In this document: positions 23,339-31,955 of the stretch, one piece after another | Layout of the letters: each line of letters opens with the position of its first letter | Position numbering within the stretch: position 1 is the stretch's first letter | From: Actinophytocola algeriensis | GTDB lineage: Bacteria; Actinomycetota; Actinomycetes; Mycobacteriales; Pseudonocardiaceae | DNA length: 64,000 nt | Direction of reading: 5' to 3' | Assembly (NCBI RefSeq): GCF_014203735.1 | Contig: NZ_JACHJQ010000006.1 | Span: forward strand, 629,698 to 693,697 | Notes under the pieces: generated by a model | Databases searched by the model: none | Seen by the model: the letters and a program-made list of their open reading frames with translations, nothing else | What the model was told of the DNA's origin: nothing | Translations under genes and position numbers: made by a program

Positions 23339-24622
23339 ATGCTCGCCGCGAGTGGTTTCGTCACGATCGCACTGTTCCTGGTGGCTGTGCTGTCCCGCCG
23401 GGTGTCCGTGCTCATCGCGCTCACCGCGCTGCCGGTCCTGGTCGCGCTGGTCACCGGCCACGGCGGGCAGCTCGGCACCCTGATCGCCGACGGCCTGCTG
23501 AAGGTCGCCCCGGTCGCGATCATGATCACGTTCGCGGTGCTGTACTTCAGCCTGATGGTCGACCGGGGGCTGTTCGACCCGGCCGTCGCGCGGGTGCTGC
23601 GGTGGGCCAAGGGCGACCCGCTGAAGATCACCGTCGGCACGGCGGTGCTGACGCTGCTGGTGGCACTCGACGGCGACGGCGCGTCCACGTTCCTGATCAC
23701 CGTGTCGGCCATGCTGCCGATCTACAAACGGCTCGGCATGCGCAGGGTCGTGCTCGCGGGGGTGATCTGCCTCGGCGCGGGCGTGATGAACATGGTGCCG
23801 TGGGGCGGGCCGACCGCACGCGCGATGGCGGCGCTGAACCTCTCCTCCGCCGACGTGTTCGTGCCCGCGATCCCCGCGATGGTCGGGGGCATCCTGTGGG
23901 TGCTGGTCGCGGCGTTCCTCATCGGACGGTCGGAACGCAGGCGGCTGGGCGTGCTCGAACTGGACGAGGTCGTGCCGGAGGCGCGGCCGCGCACGGGGCT
24001 CGACCGGTTCCGGTTCTGGTTCAACGTGGTGCTGACGCTCGCGCTGGTCGGCGTGCTGCTGGCGCAGCTGATGGACCTCGAGGTCGTGTTCGTGCTGGCG
24101 TTCGTGATCGCGGTGATCGTGAACGTGCCGTCGTGGGAGCGGCAGCAGGAGCTGTTCGCCAGGCACGGCAACAACGTCGTGCTCGTCACGACGATGATCT
24201 TCGCGGCAGGCGTGTTCACCGGTGTCCTCGGCGGCACCGGGATGATCGAGGCGATGGCGACCTGGCTCGTCGGTGTGATCCCGGACGGCGCGGGTGGCGC
24301 GCTGCCGGTCCTCGTCGCCGTCACGGGCATGCCGCTGTCGCTCGTGTTCACACCGGACGCGTACTACTTCGGGGTGCTGCCGGTGCTCGCGGAGACCGCG
24401 ACGGCGTTCGGCGGCAGCGCGGCCGAGGTCGGCACCGCGGCCATCCTCGGGCAGATGACCACAGGGTTCCCGCTCTCGCCGCTGACCGCGTCCACGTTCA
24501 TCCTGCTCGGCATGAGCGGCGTGGAGCTGGGCGCGCACCAGCGGTTCATCTTCAAGTGGGCGTTCGGCACGACGCTGGTGATGACGGTCGTCGCGCTCGT
24601 CACCGGCGCCATTTCTTTCTAG
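23339..24622 (+). CDS. CitMHS family metal-citrate/organic acid:H+ symporter
   Basis: The 427-aa inner-membrane protein has about 11-12 hydrophobic helices. CitMHS-type motifs include ALDGDGASTFLITVSAMLPI, MNMVPWGGPTARAMAAL and FTPDAYYFGVLPVL. The family imports citrate (often metal-complexed) or related carboxylates by proton symport. ATG 23339 has AGGAGG just upstream. The gene heads a four-gene operon and is divergent from a LysR gene. The actual substrate may be a different hydroxy- or branched acid given the AtuA partners. Confidence 0.9.
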   Translation: MLAASGFVTIALFLVAVLSRRVSVLIALTALPVLVALVTGHGGQLGTLIADGLLKVAPVAIMITFAVLYFSLMVDRGLFDPAVARVLRWAKGDPLKITVGTAVLTLLVALDGDGASTFLITVSAMLPIYKRLGMRRVVLAGVICLGAGVMNMVPWGGPTARAMAALNLSSADVFVPAIPAMVGGILWVLVAAFLIGRSERRRLGVLELDEVVPEARPRTGLDRFRFWFNVVLTLALVGVLLAQLMDLEVVFVLAFVIAVIVNVPSWERQQELFARHGNNVVLVTTMIFAAGVFTGVLGGTGMIEAMATWLVGVIPDGAGGALPVLVAVTGMPLSLVFTPDAYYFGVLPVLAETATAFGGSAAEVGTAAILGQMTTGFPLSPLTASTFILLGMSGVELGAHQRFIFKWAFGTTLVMTVVALVTGAISF

Positions 24623-24631
24623 GGGATTCGC

Positions 24632-25903
24632 TTGCACACCACCAGGATCGGCTGCGGGGCGGGGTTCTCCGGCGACCGGATCGAACCGGCCGGGGACCTG
24701 CTGCGCCGCGGCGCGCTCGCCGACCTCGTGCTCGAGTGCCTCGGGGAACGCACGGTCGCGCAGGCACAGCAGCGCAGGCTCGCGGATCCGGCGCTGGGCT
24801 ACGAACGCCGCCTCCCGGCCCGGTTCACCCGGCTGCTGCCGCTCGCCTTCTCCCACGGCGTACGGGTGATCACCAACATGGGCGCGGCGAACCCGCTGGC
24901 CGCGGGCCGGGTCACGGCGTCCATCATGTCCACCCTGGGCCTGTCCGGCCGGGTCGCGGTCGTCACCGGCGACGACGTGCTGTCCGAAGTGGACCTCGAC
25001 GCGCCCGCCTGGGAGACCGGCCGCCCACTGCGGGAGCACGGGGAGATCGTGTCCGCCAACGCCTACCTCGGCGCGGACGCGGTGCTGCCCGCGCTGGTCG
25101 CCGACGTGGTGATCACGGGCCGGGTCGCCGACCCGTCGCTGTTCGTCGCGCCGCTGGCGGACCGGCTGGGCTGGGACCTCGACGACGTGCCGTCGATTGC
25201 CGCCGGCACGCTGGTCGGCCACCTGCTGGAGTGCGCCGGCCAGCTGACCGGCGGCTACTTCGCCGACCCCGGCTACCAGGACGTGCCGGACCTGCACGCG
25301 CTCGGTTTCCCGTACGCGGACGTGTCTTTCGACGGCACCGCGGCACTGGGCAAGCTCCCCGGCACGGGCGGCCTGCTGAACCGGCAGACCGTGCGCGAGC
25401 AGTTGCTGTACGAGATCACGGATCCGGCCGCCTACCTGACCCCGGATGTGACGCTCGACGTGCGTGGCGTGCGGATCACCGACGACACAAGGATTTCCGG
25501 CGCCCGGGGCACGTCGCGCCCGGAGACGTTGAAGGTGAGCGTCGGCTACCGTGCCGGGTCCAAGGTGGAGGCCGAGATCTCCTACGCGGGCCCGAACGCG
25601 GCGGCACGCGGTGCGCTGGCGGCCGAGATCGTCACCCGCCGCCTGACCGGGGTGCCGGTTCGCGCGGAGGTGCTGGGCGGTGAGACGGACTGCCGCGTCC
25701 GGGTCGCGGCGATCAGCCACGACGCGGCCCTGCTGGACCGGGTCGGTGACGAGGTGGAGTCCTTGTACACCAACGGTCCCGCGGGTGGGGGCGGGTTCCG
25801 CGCGCACGTCACCGAGGTCATCGGCATCGCGTCCACCACGATCCCCCGCGAAGCGGTCCGGCCGTCCGTCACGTTCCTGGAGGTACCCGGTGCTACTGCA
25901 TGA
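24632..25903 (+). CDS. AtuA family (DUF1446) protein
   Basis: The 423-aa protein matches the AtuA/DUF1446 family, named for acyclic terpene utilisation but of unproven chemistry. It begins IGCGAGFSGDRIEPAGDLL, with further conserved blocks ITNMGAANP, DVVITGRVADPSLFVAPL and GGYFADPGYQDVPDLH. The TTG at 24632 follows AGGGG with suitable spacing and starts right before the conserved block. It lies 9 bp after the transporter gene and overlaps the small AtuA-like gene. Together the pair equals the two-domain AtuA protein of other bacteria. Confidence 0.88.
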   Translation: MHTTRIGCGAGFSGDRIEPAGDLLRRGALADLVLECLGERTVAQAQQRRLADPALGYERRLPARFTRLLPLAFSHGVRVITNMGAANPLAAGRVTASIMSTLGLSGRVAVVTGDDVLSEVDLDAPAWETGRPLREHGEIVSANAYLGADAVLPALVADVVITGRVADPSLFVAPLADRLGWDLDDVPSIAAGTLVGHLLECAGQLTGGYFADPGYQDVPDLHALGFPYADVSFDGTAALGKLPGTGGLLNRQTVREQLLYEITDPAAYLTPDVTLDVRGVRITDDTRISGARGTSRPETLKVSVGYRAGSKVEAEISYAGPNAAARGALAAEIVTRRLTGVPVRAEVLGGETDCRVRVAAISHDAALLDRVGDEVESLYTNGPAGGGGFRAHVTEVIGIASTTIPREAVRPSVTFLEVPGATA

Positions 25904-26192
25904 GCTGGCCCACTGCCGCGCGGGCGACAAGGGCAACACGGCGACCCTGTCGGTCTTCCCGCGCGACGACGCCGACTACGCCCGGCTGGCTCGTGTGGTG
26001 ACCGCCGAACGGGTCCGCGCGCACCTGGCGGAGTACATCGCGGGCGAGGTCGTGCGGCACGAGCTGCCGAACCTGCCCGCGCTGCACTTCGTGTGCCACC
26101 AGATCGTCGACGGTGGCGTCACCACCTCGCTCGCGCTGGACACGCACGGCAAGTCACTCAGCTCACGGCTGCTCGCACTGGAGATCCGATGA
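25890..26192 (+). CDS. AtuA-like small subunit (ferredoxin-fold domain)
   Basis: This 100-aa protein corresponds to the C-terminal domain often fused to DUF1446 proteins (HELAHCRAGDKGNTATLSVF, then LNFVCHQ-like LHFVCHQIVDGGVTTSL). The GTG at 25890 overlaps the previous stop by 14 bases, indicating tight translational coupling and a 1:1 partner. Function is unknown; it may form part of an acyl-CoA hydratase- or lyase-like complex. Its stop overlaps the next ATG by 4 nt. Confidence 0.85.
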   Translation: MLLHELAHCRAGDKGNTATLSVFPRDDADYARLARVVTAERVRAHLAEYIAGEVVRHELPNLPALHFVCHQIVDGGVTTSLALDTHGKSLSSRLLALEIR

Positions 26193-27613
26193 AGACACTC
26201 GCGCTGGCACTCGCGGCGACCCTGCTGTCCCCTGTGGACACCGCCCCGCCGCTGCCCGACGACCCGTTCTTCGCCTACGACCGCCCAGCCACCTACACCG
26301 TCCACACGGAACGCACCGAGGTCCCGCTCCGCGACGGCAGCCACCTGGCCTGCGACCTCCACCGCCCCGCCGCACCGGGCCGGTTCCCGGTGATCGTGTA
26401 CGACTTCAACGCCTACGACCAGCTCGCGGCGCTCGGTGAGGCGGCGCGGTTCTACGTGACCCGCGGCTACGTCGCGGCGGTGTGCAACGTGCGTGGTTCC
26501 GGCGACTCCCCCGGCCGGCTCGACCCGTTCAGCGCACAGGAACAGCGCGACAACCACGACCTCATCGAGTGGCTTGCCGTCCAGCCGTGGTCCACCGGCC
26601 GCGTCGGGCAGATGGGCGTGAGCTACGGCGGCCACTCGTCGCTGCTGGTGGCGGTGAACAAACCACCGCACCTGGCGGCGATCATCCCGGTCGACGGCAT
26701 CAGCGACTGGTACGAGAACACCATCTACCGCGGCGGCATCTACTCGGCGCGGATCCGCGAGTGGCAGCAGAACACGGCCCCGGACACGCTCGTCACGTAC
26801 GCGCGGCACCCGGCCTACGACGACTTCTGGCGCGAACGCAGCGTCAAGGCACGCTGGTCCGACCTGGACGTGCCGACCCTGGAGATCGCGGGCTGGTACG
26901 ACCGGTACCGCGACGGCATGGTGCAGAACTTCCAGGCACGCCAGGACAACGTGTGGCTGGTGGCGGGCCCGTGGGAGCACGGCATGCCTGCCGGTCAGTA
27001 CGCCGACATCGGCACGGGCGCGTTCCTCGCGTGGTGGGACCACTGGCTCGCCGGCCGCGACGCCCCGCTGCCCGCGAAGAAGGTGACGTCGTTCGAAACC
27101 CCGCACGGCGGCTGGCACCAGTACGACGACTGGCCCGCCGGCCGCACCCGGCACCTGCCCCTGACTCCCGGCGGCGCGTACACGGTCAACACCGACCCCG
27201 GCCCCCGCGACCCTGGCGAGAGCCTCGTCTTCCGCATGCGGCCGGTACGCGAGGACCTGGTGCTGGCAGGCGAGGTGAACGCGACGATCCGCGCCACCTT
27301 CCCGGCCGCCGACGGCAACGTGGCGGTGATCGTGTCCGACGTGGCCCCGGACGGCACGAGCACCCGCATCACGAACGGCTGGCTGAAGGCGAGCCACCGC
27401 CACGGCCACGAACACCCGGTCCCCGTCCGCCCCGGCAGGCCGTACGACCTGGAGGTCCACCTGTGGCCGGTCCACCACCGCCTCGCGGAGGGCCACCACC
27501 TGGAGATCACCGTGGCGAGCGACGACCACCCGGAGATCGACTCCGACGCCCCTCCCGGCCAGGTCAAGATCACGCGCGGCACACTCGAGATCGCCACGCT
27601 GCGGAAGCGATAG
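26189..27613 (+). CDS. CocE/NonD family alpha/beta hydrolase
   Basis: The 474-aa protein has a short hydrophobic leader (MKTLALALAATLLSPV), suggesting secretion or an exported lipoprotein-like form. An X-Pro dipeptidyl-peptidase/cocaine esterase-type catalytic domain follows: GYVAAVCNVRGSGDSPG, nucleophile Ser145 in GVSYGGHSS, IAGWYDRYRDGM with the acid, and His in GPWEHG. The C-terminal part (from about residue 330) is the jelly-roll X-Pro domain (RPYDLEVHLWPVHHRL). It cleaves esters or amides; the substrate is unknown. It overlaps the AtuA-like gene (ATGA), so it may release the acid that the transporter then imports. Confidence 0.88.
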   Translation: MKTLALALAATLLSPVDTAPPLPDDPFFAYDRPATYTVHTERTEVPLRDGSHLACDLHRPAAPGRFPVIVYDFNAYDQLAALGEAARFYVTRGYVAAVCNVRGSGDSPGRLDPFSAQEQRDNHDLIEWLAVQPWSTGRVGQMGVSYGGHSSLLVAVNKPPHLAAIIPVDGISDWYENTIYRGGIYSARIREWQQNTAPDTLVTYARHPAYDDFWRERSVKARWSDLDVPTLEIAGWYDRYRDGMVQNFQARQDNVWLVAGPWEHGMPAGQYADIGTGAFLAWWDHWLAGRDAPLPAKKVTSFETPHGGWHQYDDWPAGRTRHLPLTPGGAYTVNTDPGPRDPGESLVFRMRPVREDLVLAGEVNATIRATFPAADGNVAVIVSDVAPDGTSTRITNGWLKASHRHGHEHPVPVRPGRPYDLEVHLWPVHHRLAEGHHLEITVASDDHPEIDSDAPPGQVKITRGTLEIATLRKR

Positions 27614-27629
27614 CGCACGGACTGTTCCG

Positions 27630-27653
27630 TTCCGCGGAATCCCGGCATACGAT
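27630..27653 (+). promoter_or_regulatory. Promoter region of the AfsR-like regulator (leaderless)
   Basis: A TACGAT -10 hexamer at 27648-27653 lies only eight bases before the ATG at 27662, so the transcript is probably leaderless. Just upstream is a perfect 10-bp palindrome TTCCGCGGAA (27630-27639), a possible operator. Confidence 0.45.
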
Positions 27654-27661
27654 CCCCCTCG

Positions 27662-30340
27662 ATGGCGAGGGTCGTGTTCCGGGTGCTCGGGCCTCTCGAA
27701 GCCGAAGTCGAGGGGCGTCCTGTCGCGCTCGGCGGACCCAAGCCCCGGCTCCTGCTGGCCACCCTCCTGATGCGACCGAACACCGCCGTGAGCACGGACG
27801 TGCTGGTCGACGTGCTCTGGCCGGAGGCGCCGCCCCGCTCGGCGGCCGCCAACGTGCGGACCTACGTGCACAGCCTGCGCCGCCTGCTCGACAACCGCAT
27901 CGAGCACCGGCCCGGTGGGTACCTGCTGCGGGCCGAGCCCGGCGAGATCGACCTCTGCCGGTTCGAGGAGACCCGCGACCCGGACCTGTGGCGCGGCCGG
28001 TTCCTGGCTGACCTGCCGGAGAGCCACGTGTTCGGCGCGACCGCCGCCCGGCTCACCGAGCTGTGGCTCTCCGCCCGCGAGAACCGGCTGCGGGAGCGGA
28101 TCGACCGGGGCGAGCACGACGCCGCGGCCGCCGAGCTGCGCGGCATGCTGCGCGACCACCCGCTGCGCGAAGAGCTGTGGCAGCTCCTCATCCACGCGCT
28201 CACCGCCGCGGGCCGCCGCGCCGACGCCATCCAGGCCTACACCGAGGCCGAGCAGATCCTCCGCGACGAGCTGGACGCCGCACCCGGTGCCGCGCTGCTC
28301 GCCGCGCTCTCCCCGGTCTGCCAGCTGCCGCTCGACCTGCCGGACTTCACCGGTCGGGATGATCTCGTCCACGACCTCGTCCAGCAGGTCCGCAACCGCG
28401 ACCGGCCCACCGTCGTCGTCCTGTCCGGACCGCCCGGGGTCGGCAAGTCGGCCGTGGCGGTGCGGGTGGCCCACCTGGTGCGCGCGTCCTTCCCGGACGG
28501 TCAGCTGCACCTCGACCTCGCGGGCACGTCCGCGTCCCCGCGCAGGCCCGCCGACGTGCTCGCCGAGCTGCTGCGAGCGCTTGGCCACAACGAGTTCCCC
28601 CGCGGCGTCGCCGAACGGGCCGCGATGCTGCGGTCCGCGCTCGCCGCCCGCCGGGTGCTGCTCGTGCTCGACGACGCCGCGAACGCCGCCCAGGTCGCGC
28701 CGCTCCTGCCCGGTGCGGGCGGGTCCGCGGTGCTGGTCACGAGCCGGGTCATGCTGCCGGACCTCGTCGGCGCGCGGCCGGTCGAGCTGGACGTGCTGCC
28801 CGACGCGGAGGCCGTGCGGCTGCTCGACGGCATCGTCGGCGCCGCCCGCACCCGCGCGGAACCCGACAGCGCGGCGGCGATCCTGCGGTTCTGCGGCCAC
28901 CTGCCGCTCGCGATCCGGGTCGCGGGCACCCGCCTCGCCCACCGGCGCGGCTGGACGCTGCGCACGCTCGCCGAACGGTTGCGGGACGAGCGGCGCCGCC
29001 TCGACGAGCTGGCCGTCGGCGATCTCGCGGTCCGCGCCAGCGTCGGCCTCACCTACGCGTCGCTGCCACCCGACGCGGCGCGCGCGTTCCGGTTGCTCGG
29101 GCTGCTCGGCCCGGTGCGCTGGCCGGGCTGGGTGGTCGGCGCGCTGCTGGGCAACGAGGAGTACGACGAGTACGACCCGGTGCTGGACCTGTTGGTGGAC
29201 AACCACCTCGTCGAGTTGGTGGGGTCCGACGACACCGGCGCGCCCCGGTACCGGCTGCACGACCTGCTGCGCTGCTACGCGGCCGAGCTGTCCGAGAAGG
29301 ACAGCGCGGCGGTCGGCCGGGTGCTCGACGGGTACCTCGGGCGGGCGGCGGCCGCGGCGGCCGGGATGCCGTACTTCGGTGTGCTGCCGGAGAAAGCACC
29401 GGCGACGCCCGCCCCCACGAAGTGGTTCGACGCCGAACGGCACGCGTGCGTCGCGATGGTGTCGCTCGCCGAGGCGTGGGGCGCCGACGACCTCACGTGG
29501 CGGCTCGCGACCACGCTCGCACCGTACTTCGACCTGCGCGGCAACCAGGACGACTGGCTGCGCACGCACCGGATCGCGCTCGCCGCCGCCCGCCGGGCCG
29601 GGGACCGGCGCGGGGAGGCGATCGTGCTGCGCAACCTGGGCCAGGTCGCGCTGTACCGCGACGGGTACGCCGACGCCAGGTCCGCGTTCACCGCAGCGCA
29701 CGAGCTGTTCGCCCAGGTCGGCGACTCGCAGGGAGCCGCGGTCGCCCGCGCGGGGCTGGGCACGGTGCTGCGGGTGCTCGGCGAGCACGAACAGGCCCTT
29801 GACCACTGCCACGCCGCGCTCGAGCTGTTCGCGCAGGTCGGTGACCAGCACGGCGAGGCGGTCGCCCGCCTCGCGGCGGGCTCGGTGTGGCTCGCGCTCG
29901 GCTGTCTCGCGGCCGCCGAGCGCTGGTTCACCGACGCCTACGAGCTGTGCGCGGCGATCGGCGACCGGCACCGCGAGGCCCACGCGCTGAAGCGGATCGC
30001 GTCACTGCACCAGCAACGCGGCGACCTGGACGCCGCGCGGGAACACGTCGCCAGGGCACTCGCGATCTTCCGCGAGCTCGACGACGAGCACTGCGTCGGC
30101 TACACCAACCAGAGCCTCGGCGAGCTGTGCCTCGCGGGCGGTGACCTCGCGGACGCCGACCGGCTCCTCGCGACCGCGCTGGACCTGCACCACCGCAACG
30201 GCGACCGCCGGTCCGAGGCCGACGTCGCGGAGCTCTTGGCCCGCCTGCACGAGACCAGGGGTGACCGGGTCGCGGCGCGGCGACACGCGGACCGCGCAAC
30301 CGCGATCCGCGCGTCGCTGCTGACCGGCACGGTGTCCTGA
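27662..30340 (+). CDS. AfsR/SARP-type regulator (wHTH-BTAD-NB-ARC-TPR)
   Basis: The 892-aa regulator has an N-terminal OmpR-like winged helix (about 1-92; VFRVLGPLEAEVEGRPVALG), a bacterial transcriptional activation domain (about 93-225; HPLREELWQLLIHALTAAGR), and an NB-ARC ATPase with Walker A GPPGVGKS (Lys262) and Walker B LLVLDDAAN. The C-terminal third is TPR repeats (about 600-890). AfsR-like proteins activate secondary metabolism or development genes. No biosynthetic cluster lies beside it here, so its targets are elsewhere or unknown. Confidence 0.93.
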   Translation: MARVVFRVLGPLEAEVEGRPVALGGPKPRLLLATLLMRPNTAVSTDVLVDVLWPEAPPRSAAANVRTYVHSLRRLLDNRIEHRPGGYLLRAEPGEIDLCRFEETRDPDLWRGRFLADLPESHVFGATAARLTELWLSARENRLRERIDRGEHDAAAAELRGMLRDHPLREELWQLLIHALTAAGRRADAIQAYTEAEQILRDELDAAPGAALLAALSPVCQLPLDLPDFTGRDDLVHDLVQQVRNRDRPTVVVLSGPPGVGKSAVAVRVAHLVRASFPDGQLHLDLAGTSASPRRPADVLAELLRALGHNEFPRGVAERAAMLRSALAARRVLLVLDDAANAAQVAPLLPGAGGSAVLVTSRVMLPDLVGARPVELDVLPDAEAVRLLDGIVGAARTRAEPDSAAAILRFCGHLPLAIRVAGTRLAHRRGWTLRTLAERLRDERRRLDELAVGDLAVRASVGLTYASLPPDAARAFRLLGLLGPVRWPGWVVGALLGNEEYDEYDPVLDLLVDNHLVELVGSDDTGAPRYRLHDLLRCYAAELSEKDSAAVGRVLDGYLGRAAAAAAGMPYFGVLPEKAPATPAPTKWFDAERHACVAMVSLAEAWGADDLTWRLATTLAPYFDLRGNQDDWLRTHRIALAAARRAGDRRGEAIVLRNLGQVALYRDGYADARSAFTAAHELFAQVGDSQGAAVARAGLGTVLRVLGEHEQALDHCHAALELFAQVGDQHGEAVARLAAGSVWLALGCLAAAERWFTDAYELCAAIGDRHREAHALKRIASLHQQRGDLDAAREHVARALAIFRELDDEHCVGYTNQSLGELCLAGGDLADADRLLATALDLHHRNGDRRSEADVAELLARLHETRGDRVAARRHADRATAIRASLLTGTVS

Positions 30341-30372
30341 CGAAGCCTCGGGACGCCGCGCGCCCGCCCGCG

Positions 30373-30903
30373 CTAGCAGCCGGTCGAGCTGGTGATGGTG
30401 GTGTTGCCGTAGTACGTGATGCGCACGCCGTTCAGCACGACCCGCTGCACGACGCCGTTGAGGCGCTGCTCGTAGTGCAGGTGGGGGCCGGTCGATCCGC
30501 CCGTGCTGCCGACCTTGCCGATGATCGTGCCGGTGTTGACGTTCTGCCCGACGGACACGTTGAACGAGTAGAGGTGCGCGTACAGGGTCTTCCAGCCCTC
30601 GGCGTGCCGCACGACGATGTACTTGCCGTAACTGGTGTTCCCGAGGTCGCGCCTGGTCTCGACGACACCGGCGGCACTGGACCGGACGTTCTGGCCGAGC
30701 GCGTTGCTGCGCTGGAAGTCCACGGCGAGTTGCGGGTTGTGGTTGGTGCGGGTGTTGGCATTCCACACCTGGCCGCAGTCGAACGGGGTGCGCAGGTTGA
30801 CGGACTGGGCACCGACATCGGTGCTGTCGGCGCTCGCCGGGGCGGCCAGTGTGAGTGCCGCGGTGACGGCGGCGACGAACGCGCCGATCAGGCGGAGTGA
30901 CAT
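30373..30903 (-). CDS. Secreted M23 family metallopeptidase (LytM-like)
   Basis: The 176-aa precursor has a signal peptide (cleavage after the APASA near residue 25) and a compact M23 domain. Zinc ligands are the His and Asp of TNHNPQLAVDFQ and the final His of GPHLHYE; the segment IVVRHAEGWKTLYAHLYS holds the second catalytic His. It should cut peptidoglycan cross-bridges or other glycyl peptides outside the membrane. The short tail (VVLNGVRITYYGNTTI, ending in Cys) follows the beta-lytic pattern. It is convergent with the AfsR-like gene. Confidence 0.92.
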   Translation of the reverse strand: MSLRLIGAFVAAVTAALTLAAPASADSTDVGAQSVNLRTPFDCGQVWNANTRTNHNPQLAVDFQRSNALGQNVRSSAAGVVETRRDLGNTSYGKYIVVRHAEGWKTLYAHLYSFNVSVGQNVNTGTIIGKVGSTGGSTGPHLHYEQRLNGVVQRVVLNGVRITYYGNTTITSSTGC

Positions 30904-31057
30904 GGATGACCTCGCTTCGCGGGGCTGCAGGGACCCTCACCACAGCAAGGCCGCGTACAAGACCCGTACAAACATCGCCACACGTTTGCGTGATGTCCCC
31001 GGCCGGCGACTCCGCGTACCATTTTGTGCGCAGAAAGTTCCCAGGCAGGAGGTCGGC

Positions 31058-31135
31058 ATGCTGGTGGACGGATGTGGCTGCGGATGTGGTGGTTGCGGTA
31101 GTAGCGACTGCTGCGGCGGCAAGTGCGGTTGCTGA
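31058..31135 (+). CDS. 25-residue Cys/Gly-rich mini-protein (metallothionein-like candidate)
   Basis: An ATG at 31058 preceded by AGGAGG (five to six bases spacing) opens a 25-codon ORF ending at TGA 31133-31135. Eight of 25 residues are Cys (positions 6, 8, 10, 13, 18, 19, 23, 25) and nine are Gly, in CGCGCGGC and DCCGGKCGC blocks. Dense CxC/CC spacing is typical of Cu(I)/Zn(II)-binding metallothioneins. A hairpin terminator follows 20 bp after the stop, so it is a self-contained unit. No family is recognised; it could also be a precursor or leader peptide. Confidence 0.6.
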   Translation: MLVDGCGCGCGGCGSSDCCGGKCGC

Positions 31136-31154
31136 CACGTCAGTGACCATCGGG

Positions 31155-31180
31155 CTCCGGGGACCGGACGCGGCCCGGAG
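31155..31180 (+). terminator. Hairpin after the Cys-rich ORF
   Basis: CTCCGGG (31155-31161) pairs with CCCGGAG (31174-31180) around a 12-nt loop, 20 bp after the mini-ORF stop and over 100 bp before the phosphatase start. Confidence 0.5.
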
Positions 31181-31286
31181 TCCGCTCAACCACACAGCAC
31201 CGGTTCACATGATCCGTTCATGGCGTCCTCAGCGATCTCACAGCTGACATCCGGATCCTCGCGTACAGGAGCGCGAGGAGGCCGCG

Positions 31287-31955
31287 ATGCGACCACTACC
31301 GGCCTGGCGGACGGCAGGCACCCAGGGACCCCGCACGGTGAACGCCGACGCCGTCGCCACGTACGGCGGCGTGGTGGCGCTGGCCGACGGGGTCGGTGAC
31401 AGCACGGACGCCGCACGGGCAGCGCGGGCGGCGGTCACCGCGGCGGTGCGAGTACCCGCGGCAGCGGGTCCGGTCGCCGCTCTGGCCGCGGCCCAGCGGG
31501 CGCTCCCGGTCGACGGAGACTGCGTCCTCGTGGTCGCGCAGCCGTACGCGAGCGGCTACCACATCGGCTGGGTCGGCGACGTGCGCGCCTACGCGTGGGA
31601 CGGCGTCGACCTGTGGCAGCTGACGAGGGACCACACCCTCGCGCAGTACGTCCGCGACCACGGCGGGCAGGTACTCCCGCGCATGGAACACCTGGTCACC
31701 ACGAGCGTCCGCACCGCGGAGCACACCCACTACGGCCTGACCGCCACAGGTACGCCGAACCTGCTCCTCACGACGGACGGCGTGCACAAGACCCTGACCC
31801 ACGAGCAGATGGCCGGCCTCCTGCGCGGGGCCGACAACCCGGCGGACGCGCTGGTGGCGGCGGCACTACGTGAAGGCACGAAGGACAACACCACGGCGGT
31901 GATGCTGTCCCGCGCCCCCGCCCTGCCGACGATGCCGCTACCGGCCGCCGCCTAG
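31287..31955 (+). CDS. PP2C-type protein phosphatase
   Basis: The 222-aa protein is a small PP2C/PPM phosphatase. It has a first Asp block in ATYGGVVALADGVGDS, central strands (CVLVVAQPYASGYHIGWVGDVRAY), LTRDHTLAQYV, LLLTTDGVHKTL, and a final GTKDNTTAVML with the metal-binding Asp. It would reverse Ser/Thr phosphorylation. It is shorter than most PP2Cs and lacks membrane or PAS domains. GAGGAGG lies just upstream of ATG 31287. Its end overlaps the convergent LLM gene by 18 bp. Confidence 0.87.
   Translation: MRPLPAWRTAGTQGPRTVNADAVATYGGVVALADGVGDSTDAARAARAAVTAAVRVPAAAGPVAALAAAQRALPVDGDCVLVVAQPYASGYHIGWVGDVRAYAWDGVDLWQLTRDHTLAQYVRDHGGQVLPRMEHLVTTSVRTAEHTHYGLTATGTPNLLLTTDGVHKTLTHEQMAGLLRGADNPADALVAAALREGTKDNTTAVMLSRAPALPTMPLPAAA

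Noticed and set aside
25976-29983. 1335-codon minus-strand open frame
   Set aside because: Shadow of the CocE and AfsR-like genes in GC-rich DNA; low-complexity Arg/Gly/Val content.
27662-30340. SARP gene as a sign of an adjacent antibiotic cluster
   Set aside because: No NRPS, PKS, terpene, lanthipeptide or other biosynthetic genes within the window.
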